A stretch of 64,000 nucleotides of DNA from Catonia carolina (Eukaryota > Arthropoda > Insecta > Hemiptera > Achilidae), in contig JAQMRL010000001.1 in NCBI GenBank assembly GCA_035578175.1, forward strand, positions 436,950,639-437,014,638, read 5' to 3'. Of this stretch, positions 43,093 to 57,170 are shown in pieces. Positions within the stretch are counted from its first letter, which is position 1. Every line of letters starts with the position of its first letter. Position numbers and translations under genes: made by a program. A model generated the notes under the pieces. The model was not told the origin of the DNA, searched no databases, and saw only the letters and a program-made list of their open reading frames with translations.

Positions 43093-44080
43093 ATAAAAAC
43101 CACGATTCAAATCGGGCTAAAATTTAAAAAGTTAAGGTTTCTTCTGAATTCATTTAAAATTTCTTAAATGGACACAGCTTTGGTGCCCGTATTGTAGTTA
43201 TATTTAAACTAAATTAATTACAATTTTATGTAATTATTTAATAAAATATTCAAAATAAGATTCACTATTATCTTATATTATTTTTCAATGTTGAGTTTTA
43301 TGAACGCATTAGGTTAATTTTCCACATTTTGTTTTATGTATTTCTAAATGTATTTGATAATAGTTTCTTGTAATGTTATCTTTGCATAATGTTTTTAACG
43401 AACTAAAATAGGAATTCACATAATTTTTTTATAACATTAAATAATTATTATACTTAAACTTACATTTTATAGTTTTTTACATGTTTATAAATTTTTACAT
43501 TCTGTTCATTTGTAATACATATTACTTATGCATAGTGTTTTAACGATACAAAACAGGAATTCACATAAAATTTTTATATTGCATTATGATAATTATACCT
43601 AAACAAACTTATATTAATGGGTTTTTATATGTTTGTAAATTTTTACATCCTGTTTATATTAACATTGCTGTTAATTAATTTTAGATTTTAAAAATATGAT
43701 TATTTATGTCAAAACATAACCTTAATTAAATTACTCCTTAATTTAATTTAATAATATTTTTTAAATTTTTATTAGCAGCTTAGTTATCAGTTTGATCGTT
43801 CATGAGAATATCTTTTACAAACACATATTTCTTTGTATTAGTACAGATACTTTAAGAAAGTCATGAAAATAACGTGTTAAGCATGTAAATGTTTGGTTTA
43901 GGAAATAGAATCTTACAAATAAAACACTGCAAATTTAAGAATTGGGGGCACAAAGTGGTACCCAAGTAAACGGGGAAGAATTAGGGAATTTTTAAGATCC
44001 ACTTTTTTGATATATGTGTATACTTTTCTGCTATGTCATAATTCCCCTTTCCCCCAATTACTTTCAACTTAGCCATTTTT
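43093..44080. other. Intergenic AT-rich sequence with a local near-duplication
   Basis: Two stretches, 43360-43500 and 43500-43660, repeat TAATGTTTTTAACGA..., AGGAATTCACATAA and ATGTTTGTAAATTTTTACAT in the same order. This suggests an old tandem duplication of about 140-160 bp. No genes seen. Confidence 0.45.
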
Positions 44081-44091
44081 ATGCATTCATT

Positions 44092-44413
44092 TTTTATCCC
44101 TAATGTGTGTAGGTTGCAATCAGTTCAATTTAGAACAATAGGCAACCCTATGACCCAATAAGATGAGGATGATATTGTATGACGTGTAAATGAGGTGTAG
44201 TCTTGTACAGACTCAGACCGACCAGTCCTGAGAGAGTATAGTTAATTAAACCCGAACAATCAACGTACACCAGTAATCACTATCTAGTATTCAAATCCGC
44301 ATAAAAGTTACTACTTTTACTAGGATTTGAACCAGGAACGTTCATCTCCGAAAATCAGCTGTTAAACATCTGTCACGTGGCGATGACTTTACCTCTAGAC
44401 CAACCCAGTGGGT
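44092..44413 (-). mobile_element. SINE-1, full-length with 10-bp target duplication
   Basis: Minus copy with TGCATTCATT at 44082-44091 and 44414-44423. Ends match the 827-1138 copy. Confidence 0.85.
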
Positions 44414-44962
44414 TGCATTCATTGACAGTACTATTTTTGTATTACACAATGCAGACTGTTATCACATAAAAATATTTTTGAAAGGTCAGAGAAGGATGTT
44501 GTTTTGATCTAATAAAATTTATTGTTCGTTCTTAATTTGCCAGTATAAGAGATATAGTCGATGTTTTTTTAGAATACCAAAATATTTATTGCACTTCTTA
44601 GACCTATTGATTAATACATAAACGTACGATGTTTAAAAACAGGGAACGGTATAAACCGGTTTCGGCCTAAACTGTATCAAAATTCACTCGCACTTATAGA
44701 ATCATTTGTTTCTTCTGTAAACTAACCCAATAAATTAACATCCTTGAAACTGGTTTTTGTTAGTCCAATATTTTTTTTTCAAATAGTTAAAGCATCAATG
44801 GTGTTTTTCCTAAACATAGTAACTTACAGTTAAAAAAACATCTGGAATATAAAGACCTACATCCGTTTGTGAATTATTAGGTCTAAGCTTGCATTCTTTG
44901 CATTTATTCTAGTGTAAATGTTTTAGTTTTATGTTTTTTAATCTTTGTTCAGCGGACAGTAG

Positions 44963-44966
<4 letters not shown>

Positions 44967-45009
<43 letters not shown>
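44967..45009. repeat. (TA)n microsatellite
   Basis: Long uninterrupted TA run. Confidence 0.95.
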
Positions 45010-45013
<4 letters not shown>

Positions 45014-45296
45014 TATTTCATTGAAAAATCTTTATTTAATATTTAAAGCTAAATATAATTACTGAAACATAATTATTTTATTGAAAGACATTTATTATCA
45101 CTTTCCTAAACAAAACTAAGGTCACCTCTTCACCAGTTGATGGCCATTCATAAATTGTTCCAAAACATAATTAGTTATCGAAACAACTTATTCAGATAGT
45201 GTGTTCACATGGCAGAATTATTAAAACTGCTTTTTTTTAAAAATCAATTATAAGAAACATATTAAATATTTTGTCTCATTAATTTGTATGATATGT

Positions 45297-45475
45297 CTCT
45301 ACCGGTTTTTGGGGTTTTACTTCGGATGATTTTAGAATTACTGCTAATGCAGACGATGACAATGGTGATTTATTTAAATGGGTGATAGGAAATTACCGAC
45401 CTGACCGGGAATCAAACCCGGAACCTCTGGCGTAGAAATCTGATGATATATGTGTTGGCTGATAAAAAATACCAG
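45297..45475 (-). mobile_element. tRNA-headed SINE with tail module T2
   Basis: On minus: tRNA-like GCCAGAGGTTCCGGGTTTGA then TTCCCGGTC, body, and tail ATCGTCTGCATTAGCAGTAA. The head differs from the SINE-2 head but the tail is the same as at 41.6 and 60.8 kb. Confidence 0.7.
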
Positions 45476-45603
45476 CTGTTTTACTTTGAAAGTATTTTAT
45501 GTTATATTTGAAAAAGAAAAAACAAATCTGAATTTCTTATGATCTTTTACTTGAAAATATAAAAATTTTAACATATTCAGCAAGTTTTCATTGTTACTTT
45601 TTT

Positions 45604-45902
45604 AATCCCTAATGTGTGTACGTTACAATCCGTTAAATTTAAGAACAATAAACATCTCTATGACTCGATGAGATGAGGATGATACGTATGACTTGTAAAT
45701 GAGGAGCAGTCTTATACAGATTCATGCCGACCATTCCTGAGAGAATATGGTTATTTAATCCCCAACCATAAAAACACACCTGTAACCATTGTCTAGTATT
45801 AATTCCAATCCCTATAAAAGTAGAAACCTTCGTCTCAGAAAATCAACCGTAAAACAGCTGACTCGCAGCGATGACTTTATAACTAGACCAAACCGGTAGG
45901 TT
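45604..45902 (-). mobile_element. SINE-1, diverged copy
   Basis: 3' end CCCTAATGTGTGTACG at 45607, head AACTAGACCAAACCGG near 45895. More substitutions than the other copies. Confidence 0.78.
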
Positions 45903-46435
45903 TAAGTTTCCATTATGGCCACCAAGTTTTGTTTCAAAGAAGCTTACTATATATTCTTATATCTCAGAAAAATGTTGGAGGTGCAGACCACTAAAGTTAA
46001 AAATTTGAAATTTAACTTGTTTGCTTCCTATGTCGAATACTTTTCAAGTAAAAATCTAGCAAACCAATCAGCTTGTATTATACAAAATACATAAAATGAT
46101 ACAATTTACATAAAAATAAGAAACTCGCTTTTCAAAGCGTCACTACAATAGTATCAGCGTACATGTCCACTCAAAGTTGTATAAACTTATTTCTGGTTGA
46201 AAATATGAGTAAGTTATATTACAGAAAAATCTGTTATAATATTTTATAATTAAAAATATTTTTTGAAAATTTTTTAATTCTTTCCTAAAATCCGTTTGAA
46301 ATAAAGTCTTAGAGGAAATAATTAATCTTGTTAACGTTGTTAACGTGAATGTACGAGTAGTTAATGAAGATTGGCTAGTTCTTTTTTTAGCAGATATGGA
46401 TTTTAGAATTAGTAATTTTTTTATTTGTATTATCT

Positions 46436-46733
46436 AATGCGTGTACGTTGCAATCTCTTTAATTTAGAACAATAAGCAACCCTATGACCCAATTAGATGA
46501 GGATGATGTGTATGAAGTGTGGGCGTGTACAGACACAAGCCGACCATTCCTGAGAGAGTAAGGTTAATTGAACCCAACTATCAAAGTATACCGGTAACCA
46601 CTGTCTAGTACTTAAATTCTTATAAAAGTAACCACTTTTACAAGGATTTGAACCATGAACCTTCGTCTCCGAAAATCAGCTGTTAAACAGCTGACTCGCG
46701 GCGACGACTTTACCTCTAGACCAACCCGGTAGA
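46436..46733 (-). mobile_element. SINE-1 copy
   Basis: 3' end CTAATGCGTGTACGTTGC, head CCTCTAGACCAACCCGG. It has a small deletion in the middle (GTGGGCGTGTACAG). Confidence 0.8.
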
Positions 46734-46877
46734 TAGAATTAGTAATTAACAGTAATTTAGTACTAAATAAATTAAAGCGTACTTGATTATTCAAGATATA
46801 TTTCTAATATAATTTCACAAAATATTTACAAATACCGTTTCTGTACGATCTACTTTTGAAAATTTATCAAATATTTC

Positions 46878-47265
46878 TATCCATAACTGACAGGTGGAGT
46901 GTCAAATTATTTACACTCAATCTGTTCGTTGCAGGGCTAAAATAAATAGTTCTGTTTCTTATCACATGGTCAGCCAACTAAATGACTGAATCATGAAAGA
47001 ACAAAAGAGGTAGAGGTGTAAAATACACTAATCAGAGTTATCTCCTCTGAAAGTAATGAATTTCATTATACAGCCAGACCCTGTGGTGAATGAAGTGAAG
47101 GTGTCATTTGCAGAGTGGAAAATGTGTTTTTCAGAGGGCCCAGCATGTTGATAAGCATACTTTTCCACTCTGTGAGAAAGGCAATTATAAACAACCTCAC
47201 TTCTCGTTTTACTTAGTAAAACCTCTACAGGTTCAAACCAGCCATTCGGCTGATGACCTTAACAA
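46878..47265 (+). mobile_element. SINE-B copy
   Basis: From CCATAACTGACAGGTGGAG to ATTCGGCTGATGACCTTAAC. All family blocks present. Confidence 0.82.
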
Positions 47266-48570
47266 GAACAATTAGCAGTAACTGGCACTTAATAAATAAA
47301 AGCGTAGTTTATTATTCAAGATTATATTTCTAATTTAACTTCACAACTATTTACAAATACCGTTTCTGTAAGATCTACTTTTGAACATTTATCAAAAATA
47401 TTCAGATATAGAATGAGGAACAATTTGTTAGTAAGACAGTTAAATTTAAAACCATTATGAGGTAGGTGATAGAGTCGTAATCAGTTAGAAGTTAGAACAG
47501 ACGTTGGTACTGAAACTTGAAAAGAGATGATTGATTTTATCATCAATAAGACAGGACGTAATTTAGACTGTTAATTTAAAACTGTAGTAGCACTACTTAC
47601 TTGGCATTGTTCTCACCAAAGCTATTAATCCAGTACTTTTTCTTATTCTGTAATTGTTGTTGCATCTACAAGATAATTTTATCTTATATAGACTCAGATT
47701 TTAAAAATGAAAGTCACAAAAATGTATAAAATGCTTCGGTAACACTGACAATGCAAGTGAGTCATTATTTTTATATTATTATAACAATTTTTAATTAATT
47801 AATATTTTGTCATTTATCTATTAACTGTCAAATTTTATAAACAGCAATGTTAAGATAGATTATTTCAACACATTGTACATATTAAGTTACTATTATTTGA
47901 CATTCAGTTAGATAGAAAGTAAATGTTGCGGCAGACGGACTAGCAGATTACATGATAGATTGTTAAAAAGAGATTAAATTAACGAATAGAAAACTGAATA
48001 TAAAATGAAGAAAGCGTAGAATATTATTCTACATTCATTATGCGAGTTACTTAAAAGATAATTTAAAATAAATTCGATAATATATTTATATCAGAATTAA
48101 CTTTTTATTGAATATTTTCCTTGTTTTATTAATATATTTTATAATTATTTAAACTTTTACACACATATGGCATACTTTTAGATTTCTCAGCCCACTCTTC
48201 TGTTCTTTCTAATAATGCACATTTAATTTCATATCAACTAGGCTCCTTTAGTTAATGAAAGTGTTTTACATTTTCCTGTTTGACAGGTTAATGGCCTATT
48301 GAAACAAACCACAAACTAGAAGTACAAGGACTATACCCTCAAAATTTCATACCTTAGCCGGAAAGTGTCCGTTTTAAGGGACCGGGAACCCACTTTAATG
48401 GTCAATAGAAAATGAACAGAAGAAAGAAAGAAACAACATGACAGAGAGAATAAAGGATTTTGGTAAACGAAAGATAAATAGGATAATGTTAACATGGACC
48501 TCTTTGACGAAAGTGTAAAAATGTCTCTGGTCAAATAAGTACGTTGACAGGAGTTTTTTCTTTTTCATTA
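47266..48570. other. Intergenic AT-rich sequence
   Basis: 47270-47400 looks like a diverged continuation of the flank left of the preceding SINE-B (compare 46735-46870: AATTAGTAATTAACAGTAA..., TACCGTTTCTGTA.GATCTAC). This suggests a ~130-bp duplication around the element. No gene supported. Confidence 0.5.
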
Positions 48571-48890
48571 CTAATGTGTGTACGTTGCAATCTGTTCAAT
48601 TGAGAACAATAAGCAACCCCATGACCCAGTGAGATGAGGATGATGTGTATGATGTGTAAATGAGGTGTAGTCTAGTACAGACCGAGGCCGACCATTCCTG
48701 AGAGAGTATTGTTAATTGAACCCCAACCATCAAAGTAACCACTATCTAGAATCTAAATCCGTACAAAAGCAACTAGGCTACTTTTACTAGGATTTTAACC
48801 AGGAACCTTTGTCTCCGGAGATCAGCTGTTAAACAGCTGACTCACGACGGCGACTTTATCTCTAGACCAACCAGATGGGTAGAGAAGGAG
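48571..48890 (-). mobile_element. SINE-1, full-length copy
   Basis: 3' end CTAATGTGTGTACGTTGC, head TCTCTAGACCAACCAG. AGGAGTT at 48549-48555 and 48896-48902 may be its target duplication. Confidence 0.82.
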
Positions 48891-48964
48891 TTAATTTAAA
48901 AAAATAAATTTAAAAACATTATCTACAAATAAATATGGAAATAATTACTTCAATCTAATAGAAC

Positions 48965-49125
48965 CTCTAATAGAATCTTGGTCTGAATAACGGACAATAC
49001 CCAAAGTTTAGAACGGAGAATGTATTACTGAGTACCTCTTCTCCTTAAAGTTAAATTCCGCACCGCCATTTAAACATCAAAATATACGGAAGTTGTGCAG
49101 CTCAATGTACAGTACTGAAATAAAA
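48965..49125 (+). mobile_element. SINE-like repeat R20, copy 2
   Basis: Reverse-complement match to 20287-20460 (CTGAATAACGGACAATACCC; ACGGAAGTTGTGCAGCTCAA). The T1 tail is not complete here. Confidence 0.5.
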
Positions 49126-50307
49126 ATTAAAGACAAAAAAATGGACGTCTAGTTGTTTCTGTTTCTGCTCGATGTGTGTTCCCAATTTAGGAGTCTGGCC
49201 ATGTATAAAATCTTTTAATGAAATAAAATTGTTTAATATTAGTCTATTTATATATCTGTAGTAGCTATACGCTGTCTCTTTTAGTTTTTGATGCACTCGT
49301 AAACACATTAAAATTATTTGTATATTTTATTCCCATTAACTGAGACGTGGGGTCTTTAATAACCCGAATCAAAATTGTTTTACTCATAGGGTCATCAAAA
49401 AAGTTGGTTGTAAAATTTTCATTATATAGGTATAATTAATCGTAAAATTTAATTTAAAAAAATAATAAAATTGTAACTGGGTATTTAAAGTTAACATTAA
49501 ATTCCAAAGTGATACGTTTGTTTATTGTGTTGTATTTAAGTTGATATTTGCATATCCTGACCTGCTTAACAAAAATCACGAACCTATTATTACACACTAT
49601 TAAAAAAATCCATATAATTGTATATTTAATTTAGTGATAATTTAGATAACGGATAAAATTTTATTACAATTTTAAAATTTAAATACTTAAAAATTCCCAT
49701 TCTGTAATTAAATCTAATACTATAAAATTGTATCTGATTTAAAGATACACACAGTTGTTAATTTTTATTCAACAAGCATTTTACATAAACTTCAGTTATA
49801 TAAAATTTATCATAATTGTAACAGATCTTGTTAAATTAAAAATTATTTTTACTGAAATGTGTATCTTAATGTATAGAATTATTCAAACATTGATGCTTGT
49901 TATACGAATTTGGTAGTAGATACAATTATAATCAAGGTTTTGTAGTAATTTGTTATTAATTTGCATAAAAAATACATGCACAGGTTGAACAGACGTCATG
50001 CATGTAATTCCATGTTATCTTATTGAATGTTACTAAATTGTTAAAGGGCTTCTTTCTTAGCAAACGGTCATTAAGAGTAATTCGTCAAACTGGAACTAAT
50101 AATATATTAAAGAGATAAATAAATTATAAGCTTGAGCTGTAATGATACTGGTAATTTAGCAAACTAATCCAATCTTAAGTAATTTGTTCATTTATAATAT
50201 AATTTACTAGTACGTGTACTTCATAAAAATTTAAATAATTATAAAATTCTCTTGAGGCCTTGTGCCATCTGGTCATCTTTGGTATGAATGCAAGAACGCA
50301 AATATAA
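49126..50307. other. Intergenic AT-rich sequence
   Basis: No supported feature. Confidence 0.4.
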
Positions 50308-50652
50308 TACAAAATACAACCTTAAAAGATTTGCAAAAGTTAATTTTTTAAGTATACGTTTTTTTGTCAATTTACTTGTTCCTGTATACTTGAGTTTAAA
50401 ATACACCCTTAAAAGAATCGCAAAAATTAAGTTTTAAGAATACGTAGTTTTTGTCAATTGACTTGTTCCTGTATACTTGATTTCAAAATACACCCTTAAA
50501 AGAATCGCAAAAATTAAGTTTTAAGAATACGTAGTTTTTGTCAATTGACTTGTTCCTGTATACTTGATTTCAAAATACACCCTTAAAAGAATCGCAAAAA
50601 TTAAGTTTTAAGAATACGTATTTTTTTGTCAATTTACTTGTTCCTGTATAGG
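50308..50652. repeat. 87-bp minisatellite, about four units
   Basis: CTTGTTCCTGTAT recurs at 50375, 50462, 50549 and 50637 (87, 87 and 88 bp apart). The two inner units are identical; the first and last are diverged. Confidence 0.9.
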
Positions 50653-50950
50653 CCTAATTTAGTTTAAAGACAAGTATGATGACGAATGATGGTGTAAAAA
50701 TTACATAAATGGTTTGAAAAGCGGATTATTCATTTGTTGTTAACCAAGTTAATGCTGTGATAGTTCTGAATAATTTTGACAGGAATCTTTGCAGGATTTT
50801 TAATACTTGAATGCCTTGCTGAGCGCTATTTGGGCCGTGATCGTCCAAATAGATTTGTGTAACTTATTAAAAAGTATTCCTTAAATAAAATATTGACCTA
50901 TAGAACTGAACAAGAGTAATGAACGATTAATGGAAACTATTAGAAAATAA

Positions 50951-51281
50951 GATAAAAATAGTTCGGTTTTTATCTCATTGTCAGCCAATTATATGACGTA
51001 ATCATTTAAGAACAGAAAAAGTAGAAGTGTAAAAGACACTCGTCAGAGTTATCTCCTCTGAGAGTTATGAATTTCATCATTATACAGCTTGACACTGAGG
51101 TGAATGAAGTGAAATTGTTATTTGCAGTGTAGAAAGTAGATGCTTTTCAGAGGGTCTGGTATGCTGATAAGCATACTTTTCCATTCAGTGAGGATGGCTT
51201 AGGTAAACCACCTCACTCATAGTTTTACTCATTAAAACCTCTAGAAGTTCAAACCAGTCTTTCAGCTGACGACCTAAAAAA
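50951..51281 (+). mobile_element. SINE-B, 5'-truncated copy
   Basis: Starts at the internal ATAGTTCGGTTTTTATCTCA and ends TTTCAGCTGACGACCTAAAA. Confidence 0.75.
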
Positions 51282-51715
51282 ACACGCAATTAATAGACTT
51301 AAGGTTTCGGATAAGTGGTTAAAAAAAGTCTGAAAGGATATTGAGAAAATCGAAATAAACCAAGAAAACCTAAAGAACAGAACCAGGTTCAGACAACTAA
51401 ATATCGACTTTAAAAAGGTTTCCGTAAAGAGCAAAAATAGAACACTGGATGGACAGAAGATAGAAGAAAATCCTATACTTAACGAATGTAAGTTGCAAAA
51501 AGAGCTTCTAGAAAAGTCTAAAGTTATTTCACATGGTCTAAAATTGGCTTAATATGAGAGAAGAAAACTTGACCGTCTACCTAGTAGACCCCTACTGAAT
51601 AAAAAAATTTAAATTTTGTGTTTAGCCGTTTCCTTATGTTCCGTATAATGTGTTTTCCAGTTCACGTGCCATTACGAGTATTGTAGTAATATTAATTTTT
51701 CATAAAAAAATCCTT

Positions 51716-51804
51716 ATAATGCATCCTGCGCTTGAAATTAATTCTATTTTATTTAATAAATTTATACAATAAGTTTCACTAACTTTTTTTAAGCTGCCTT
51801 AATT
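51716..51804 (-). mobile_element. Repeat H, inverted tail fragment
   Basis: Reverse complement of the H tail (AATTAAGGCAGCTTAAAAA ... GGATGCATTATAAGG), matching 38450-38560. It abuts the left end of the Helentron-like element. Confidence 0.6.
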
Positions 51805-51805
51805 T

Positions 51806-52325
<520 letters not shown>

Positions 52326-52329
52326 TTAG

Positions 52330-52590
52330 TTACTTGTATAGTTACTTGTTGTTATGCTCTACATTTGTATAAAAACTTTATACAAATGTATTAATTTGTA
52401 TAAAACTTTATACAAATGACTGAAGATTTAACATCTTCTATAGATTTAAAAAAAAAATTAGTTTCAAAGATATTATATACTCTGACGATGGTGGATCCAC
52501 CAAAACACTTGTAAGCGAATAATAAAAATTAAGGCAGCTTAAAAAGGGTTAGTCAAATTTATTGTATAAATTTATTATATAAAATATAAA
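52330..52590 (+). mobile_element. Repeat H, copy 2 with decayed hammerhead core
   Basis: Has the same palindromic GTATAAAACTTTATAC blocks (twice). Core CTGACGA at 52482-52488 and identical stem II, but AAAA instead of GAAA at 52502-52505 and stem I broken after two pairs. Confidence 0.6.
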
Positions 52591-53984
52591 TATTATATTA
52601 TTTGGAGTAATATTTTTAATTAAAATACCTTAAAAAACATGAGGAAGGAGGATTATTTGTTGTGTGAATATATCTGTATTTTGAAGTATTATCTTCTTTA
52701 ATACAAGTCAAAACGAATATATTTGATATATGCTATGCATAAAAAATTAAAAACAAGTTATTTTTGTATCTATAACTGAAATTTACGACAAATCCATTCA
52801 ATTGAATTAGTAATAATATACAATAACCTTAGAGATATTCTAACATGGTTATCTAATCTGAGATTAGACGCATTAGAAATATCTTTAGTAAAGAACGGAC
52901 CGTTAGTAACGATAATGTAATAAAAATAAATAATAATTGAGTGGACAAAAATATAATTTTGTAATGTATCAAGCTAATAAAAAAAAGAAACAACCCATTG
53001 TGTGATAACCAAACGTGAATCCATGGACTTGTATGGTTAAGTCATTCGAATAATATATTCCTCTTCACTTTATTTGCAAGTAAAAAAAACACTATTTATG
53101 TGATTGTAAGGGTCACCAGAGTTCATTAAGAGACAAACTTGCGGCTTTTTTCGGACACAAGAATACATCGTTTATTTCGTCCACTTCCTACACAAAAAAA
53201 TACTAATAGTAAACAACCTTGTTATGTTTGACCCATCTTTAAAATCTCCTTTTGTAGGTTATCTCAAATATACCCTAGTACGTACAATCACAACAAATAA
53301 AATGTTTATATACTTGGTTAAATTTTTATGATTTGTTTTTTATATTCAAATTTTTGTGTATTAAAATAAATAAACTTTATTTGGAAATTATAGCAGATCG
53401 TAAATTTGATACTACAGTATAGGTTGTAATTTTGTAAAATGCAAATCAAAAATATTTGAATTTCGTGTTATACATATTTTAATTACATATAAAATATCGT
53501 GGGTCACATTTTATGTAATTAAAAATTTGAAATTTTATTATTTGTTATATTTTTAATTTCTTCGGTGTCGAATATAAAATATTAGCCTAATACTGGCATA
53601 TAATTAATATCAGATAATAAAATGCTAATAAGTTTTGGTTTTAAATCATAAAATAAAAAATAGACAGATTAATTATTAATGTGTGATAATAAATGTTATA
53701 GGAGATCTAAAATTATAAAATATCTAAATATAGAAAGATAGCTTTCTATAATCTAAAACATAAAAATACCGTTTTTTGATTAACTTAAGAACTGGATAGA
53801 TACGGTAACTCCAAAACGTTTCAAGGTAGGAAAATAAATTCGTAAGACTTCTTTTGCTTATCCAGAGCTACTGTTATGAAAATAATTTTTGTTTATGTCT
53901 GCTGTTTCCAAAGTAGAGGCTATAGAACCCAGCTGTGGTGAATAATAAATAACTTAACTAAAAAAATGACCCAAAAAAAAAATT
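52591..53984. other. Intergenic AT-rich sequence
   Basis: No supported feature. Confidence 0.4.
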
Positions 53985-53986
53985 TG

Positions 53987-54306
53987 ACCCATCGGGTTGG
54001 TCTAGAGGTAAAGTCGTCGCCAAAATTAGCTGTTTAACAACTGATTTTCGGAGACGAAGGTTCCTGGTTCAAATCCTAGTAAAGGTAGTTACTTTTATAC
54101 GGATTTGAATACTAGACAGTGGTTACCGGTGTACTTTGATGGTTGGGGTTTAATTAACTATACTCTCTCAGGAATGGTCGGCCTGGGTCTGTAAAAGACT
54201 ACACCTCATTTACACGTCATACACATCATCCTCATCTCTTTGGGTCATGGGGTTGCTTATTGTTCTGAAATGAACAGATTGCAACGTACACAAATTAGGA
54301 ATATAA
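53987..54306 (+). mobile_element. SINE-1, full-length copy
   Basis: Head CCCATCGGGTTGGTCTAGAG, 3' end TTGCAACGTACACAAATTAG. Confidence 0.85.
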
Positions 54307-54465
54307 AAAAAAAAATAAAAAAATGAAAAAAAAAACAAAAAATAATACACTATACTTATCGATATAAAAGATATCGATATCTAGGTAAGGATATCGATCT
54401 AGAAGATTCGATCGATTGTTTATTGTTTGAAGATTTTTGTAAATTGCTTTTGGTTAGTAATCTTA

Positions 54466-54761
54466 ACCCACCGGGTTAGTATATTAGTAAAGTCGTTGCC
54501 GCGAATAAGCTAATTTTTGAAGACGAAGGTTCCGTGGTTCAAATCCTAGTAGCAGTATTTTACGAATTTGAATAATAGATAGCAGTTACCGGTGTACTTT
54601 GTTGGTTGGGGTTCAATTAACTATACTCGCTCAGGAACAAGCTTGTATTTGTACAAGATTACACCTTATTTATACTACATCCTGCTCAACTCATTGAGTC
54701 ATGGGTTGCTTATTGTTATTTATAAATTGGATAAATTGCAACGTACACACAATAGAGATAA
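54466..54761 (+). mobile_element. SINE-1, diverged copy
   Basis: Head CCCACCGGGTTAGTATATTA, 3' end TTGCAACGTACACACAATAG. Lies 160 bp after the preceding copy in the same orientation. Confidence 0.8.
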
Positions 54762-55023
54762 ACATTTATTTTTTAAATTTCATCTGGTCAACGTCTTTAT
54801 TTTTCGGTACTACACCGGTTTACCCCAGAATATGGCAGGAAAATAGTTACAAAAAATTTATAAAAAATTTTAAGAAGAAATAGCCAATAAGCCTTTTTAC
54901 TCAGGTATTGAATATTGAAATAATTAAAAAGAAAATAGAATTTAAAAATAATTCGTAAATACACATAAATTTTATCTGTTATTTATTATATTATTTCTAG
55001 TAAAATAATATTATTTTATTGTA

Positions 55024-55648
55024 CAGTATAAACTCGTTTATCAAATTAATTAAGACCGCAGCGATTCAGGTAATCTAAAATCCGAATAGGTCGGAAACAA
55101 TGGGAAATTGATAAATACAAAATTTAATGAACAAAATACCGTTTGTTTGTACTTTTTCAGACAGAAAACAATGTTTTTATACACAAATATTTGTAAAGAA
55201 TTAATTTATTTACAAATGATGTATTTTCTTTGCTTTACGTTAGTATGGCGTTTAAATGGATCACGATCGTGCAATTGTTTCTTTCATAAGTTCTTCAAAA
55301 GTGCACGTCGGGCTGCGGCTCAAACAGTGCTAGGATGTTGTCCAGTGATGACTCACCAAGAAAATACAGTAATGTGCGGGTGATCTTTAGCTCGAGGCAC
55401 TAATGCATAGACTACCATAAACAGTACTCAGTACATACTGTAACTATACATTTAAGTATTTAAACTTTAATAAGTGAAAAATAATGTACGGGTTACTTAA
55501 TATAATGTACTGTAGGTAATTATATAAGGGTTGTTCAAAACTGTATGTGGGATAGCGCGATTTTGTGAACAATTATTTTCTGGTTCAGATTGGTCCGGAT
55601 AATATGTACATTTGGACAAAGAAGGACCGGATAAACGAGGCAGTACTG
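55024..55648. mobile_element. MITE with CAGTA...CTCGTTTATC inverted ends
   Basis: The left end CAGTATAAACTCGTTTATC and the complement of the right end, CAGTACTGCCTCGTTTATCC, match over most of their length. TA precedes the left end. These termini resemble pogo/Tigger-type Tc1-mariner elements. No transposase recognised. Confidence 0.65.
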
Positions 55649-57170
55649 GATATTGAAAATGGTATAATTCACTATTATAATTTTTTTTCTAAGTATCACA
55701 ATTTATAACCTAAGTCTACCTTATTTATATTATTTAAAATTTTCTTTTTATTATTCATATTTATTATTGTCATTATTATTTATTAAAACAAAAAATTTAC
55801 TGCCTTTAATAACAATTCTATAAAATTAACCTTAACGCAATTCGGTCTCTACGAGGACATTTTCAAAAAGATAAAAATATTCACTAAAACTATAATACCG
55901 ATGATCACCTCATCGATTTCCACACAAATCTATAATTTAATTTTTCTGTATTTTCTTCTTTTTTAAAAATTAAAAGTTAATTAATAAAAATGTACTCTGA
56001 ACAACCCGTATAAACAGCTGTCGTTATGTTTCGGATGTACACTATTAACTTAATATAGCCACTTGCACAAATCAAAAATATAAAACCACCAAAATCATTT
56101 CCAACTTCAACAATAAATAACCAGAATCCTAAACCACTCTTCTGACCAGAAAACTTGTTATTTTTTAGCAATGTACACCGACTCAGTTCAACCTTCAATT
56201 TTTACAAGCTTCAAACCATCCGAACAGTTCCGAAGACAATTACAGTATGAGGACATTAACAATTTTCCCTTAGGACTACGTGACAGAGTATTTGTAAATA
56301 AAGAGTTGACTGTAACACAAATGTTAAAAGTTTTACAATTTTCATAGTTTTGTTATTTTCAAGTTGTTAATTATATTATCAATTAACCTATCGTATACAA
56401 TTTATATTATTTTACAATTCAACAGAAGTTTATTATTTATAGATAAACCGGAGAAATTAATGAACACATTCACACCTAAGGTAGAATTAATTCCCCCTGT
56501 CTACCCAAAAATATAATATTTTAAACTGCTCTTGACTGATAGATTAAAGAATTGTTTTGTTCTGACAGCATATTTTTCTATTCAACAGCCACTTTACTGA
56601 CTCTAACAATATATCATATGAAACTCGGAAGCTGTTATTACTAAATGTAATACCTGACATGATAAAATTAGCTCGTATACGAGAATTACATAATATTATT
56701 ACTATGTATTTATTTCCTTTTGCATCTGAAATTATCAGAATTTAAAGCGAAACACTGAAACAGTTTGTAGATTAAAATTCTTCCCATCTGTAAAAGATTT
56801 TTGTAAAATTTTATGTCTAAATTTAGCCTAATTAGATGAGTCGATTATTTCAGTTTTCAAGTGATTATTTTTCCCTAAATTTATATTTTGGTATATCTTT
56901 AGTATAATTAGCACATTAAATTAGTACAGAAACTTTAACTGTATATCCTACTTGCTCAATTCGTAACTCTCTGAAATTAAATTTATTTACGAATACGATT
57001 AAAGAGTTAGAATATTTTTTTAATCAGAATAGTTCCTGTAATCGGAAAAACAGGTTTTATATATCATGAAGATTTCACATTCCAATTATAATATTACTGA
57101 ACTGTAGCGCTGAAAACTTGATCAGACTGCATATCAGAAAAAAACTTTTGACTTAATCTACGGACCATAT
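55649..57170. other. Intergenic AT-rich sequence
   Basis: No supported gene. The ORF on minus 56198-55977 has a hydrophobic stretch but no context. Confidence 0.4.

Noticed and set aside
12186..50652. CRISPR array
   Set aside because: The two spaced-repeat areas are direct tandem minisatellites without unique spacers; the genome is eukaryotic.
54355..54420. Cluster of ATCGAT words (including TATCGATA) as a regulatory site
   Set aside because: Lies between two SINEs in AT-rich sequence with no gene start nearby.
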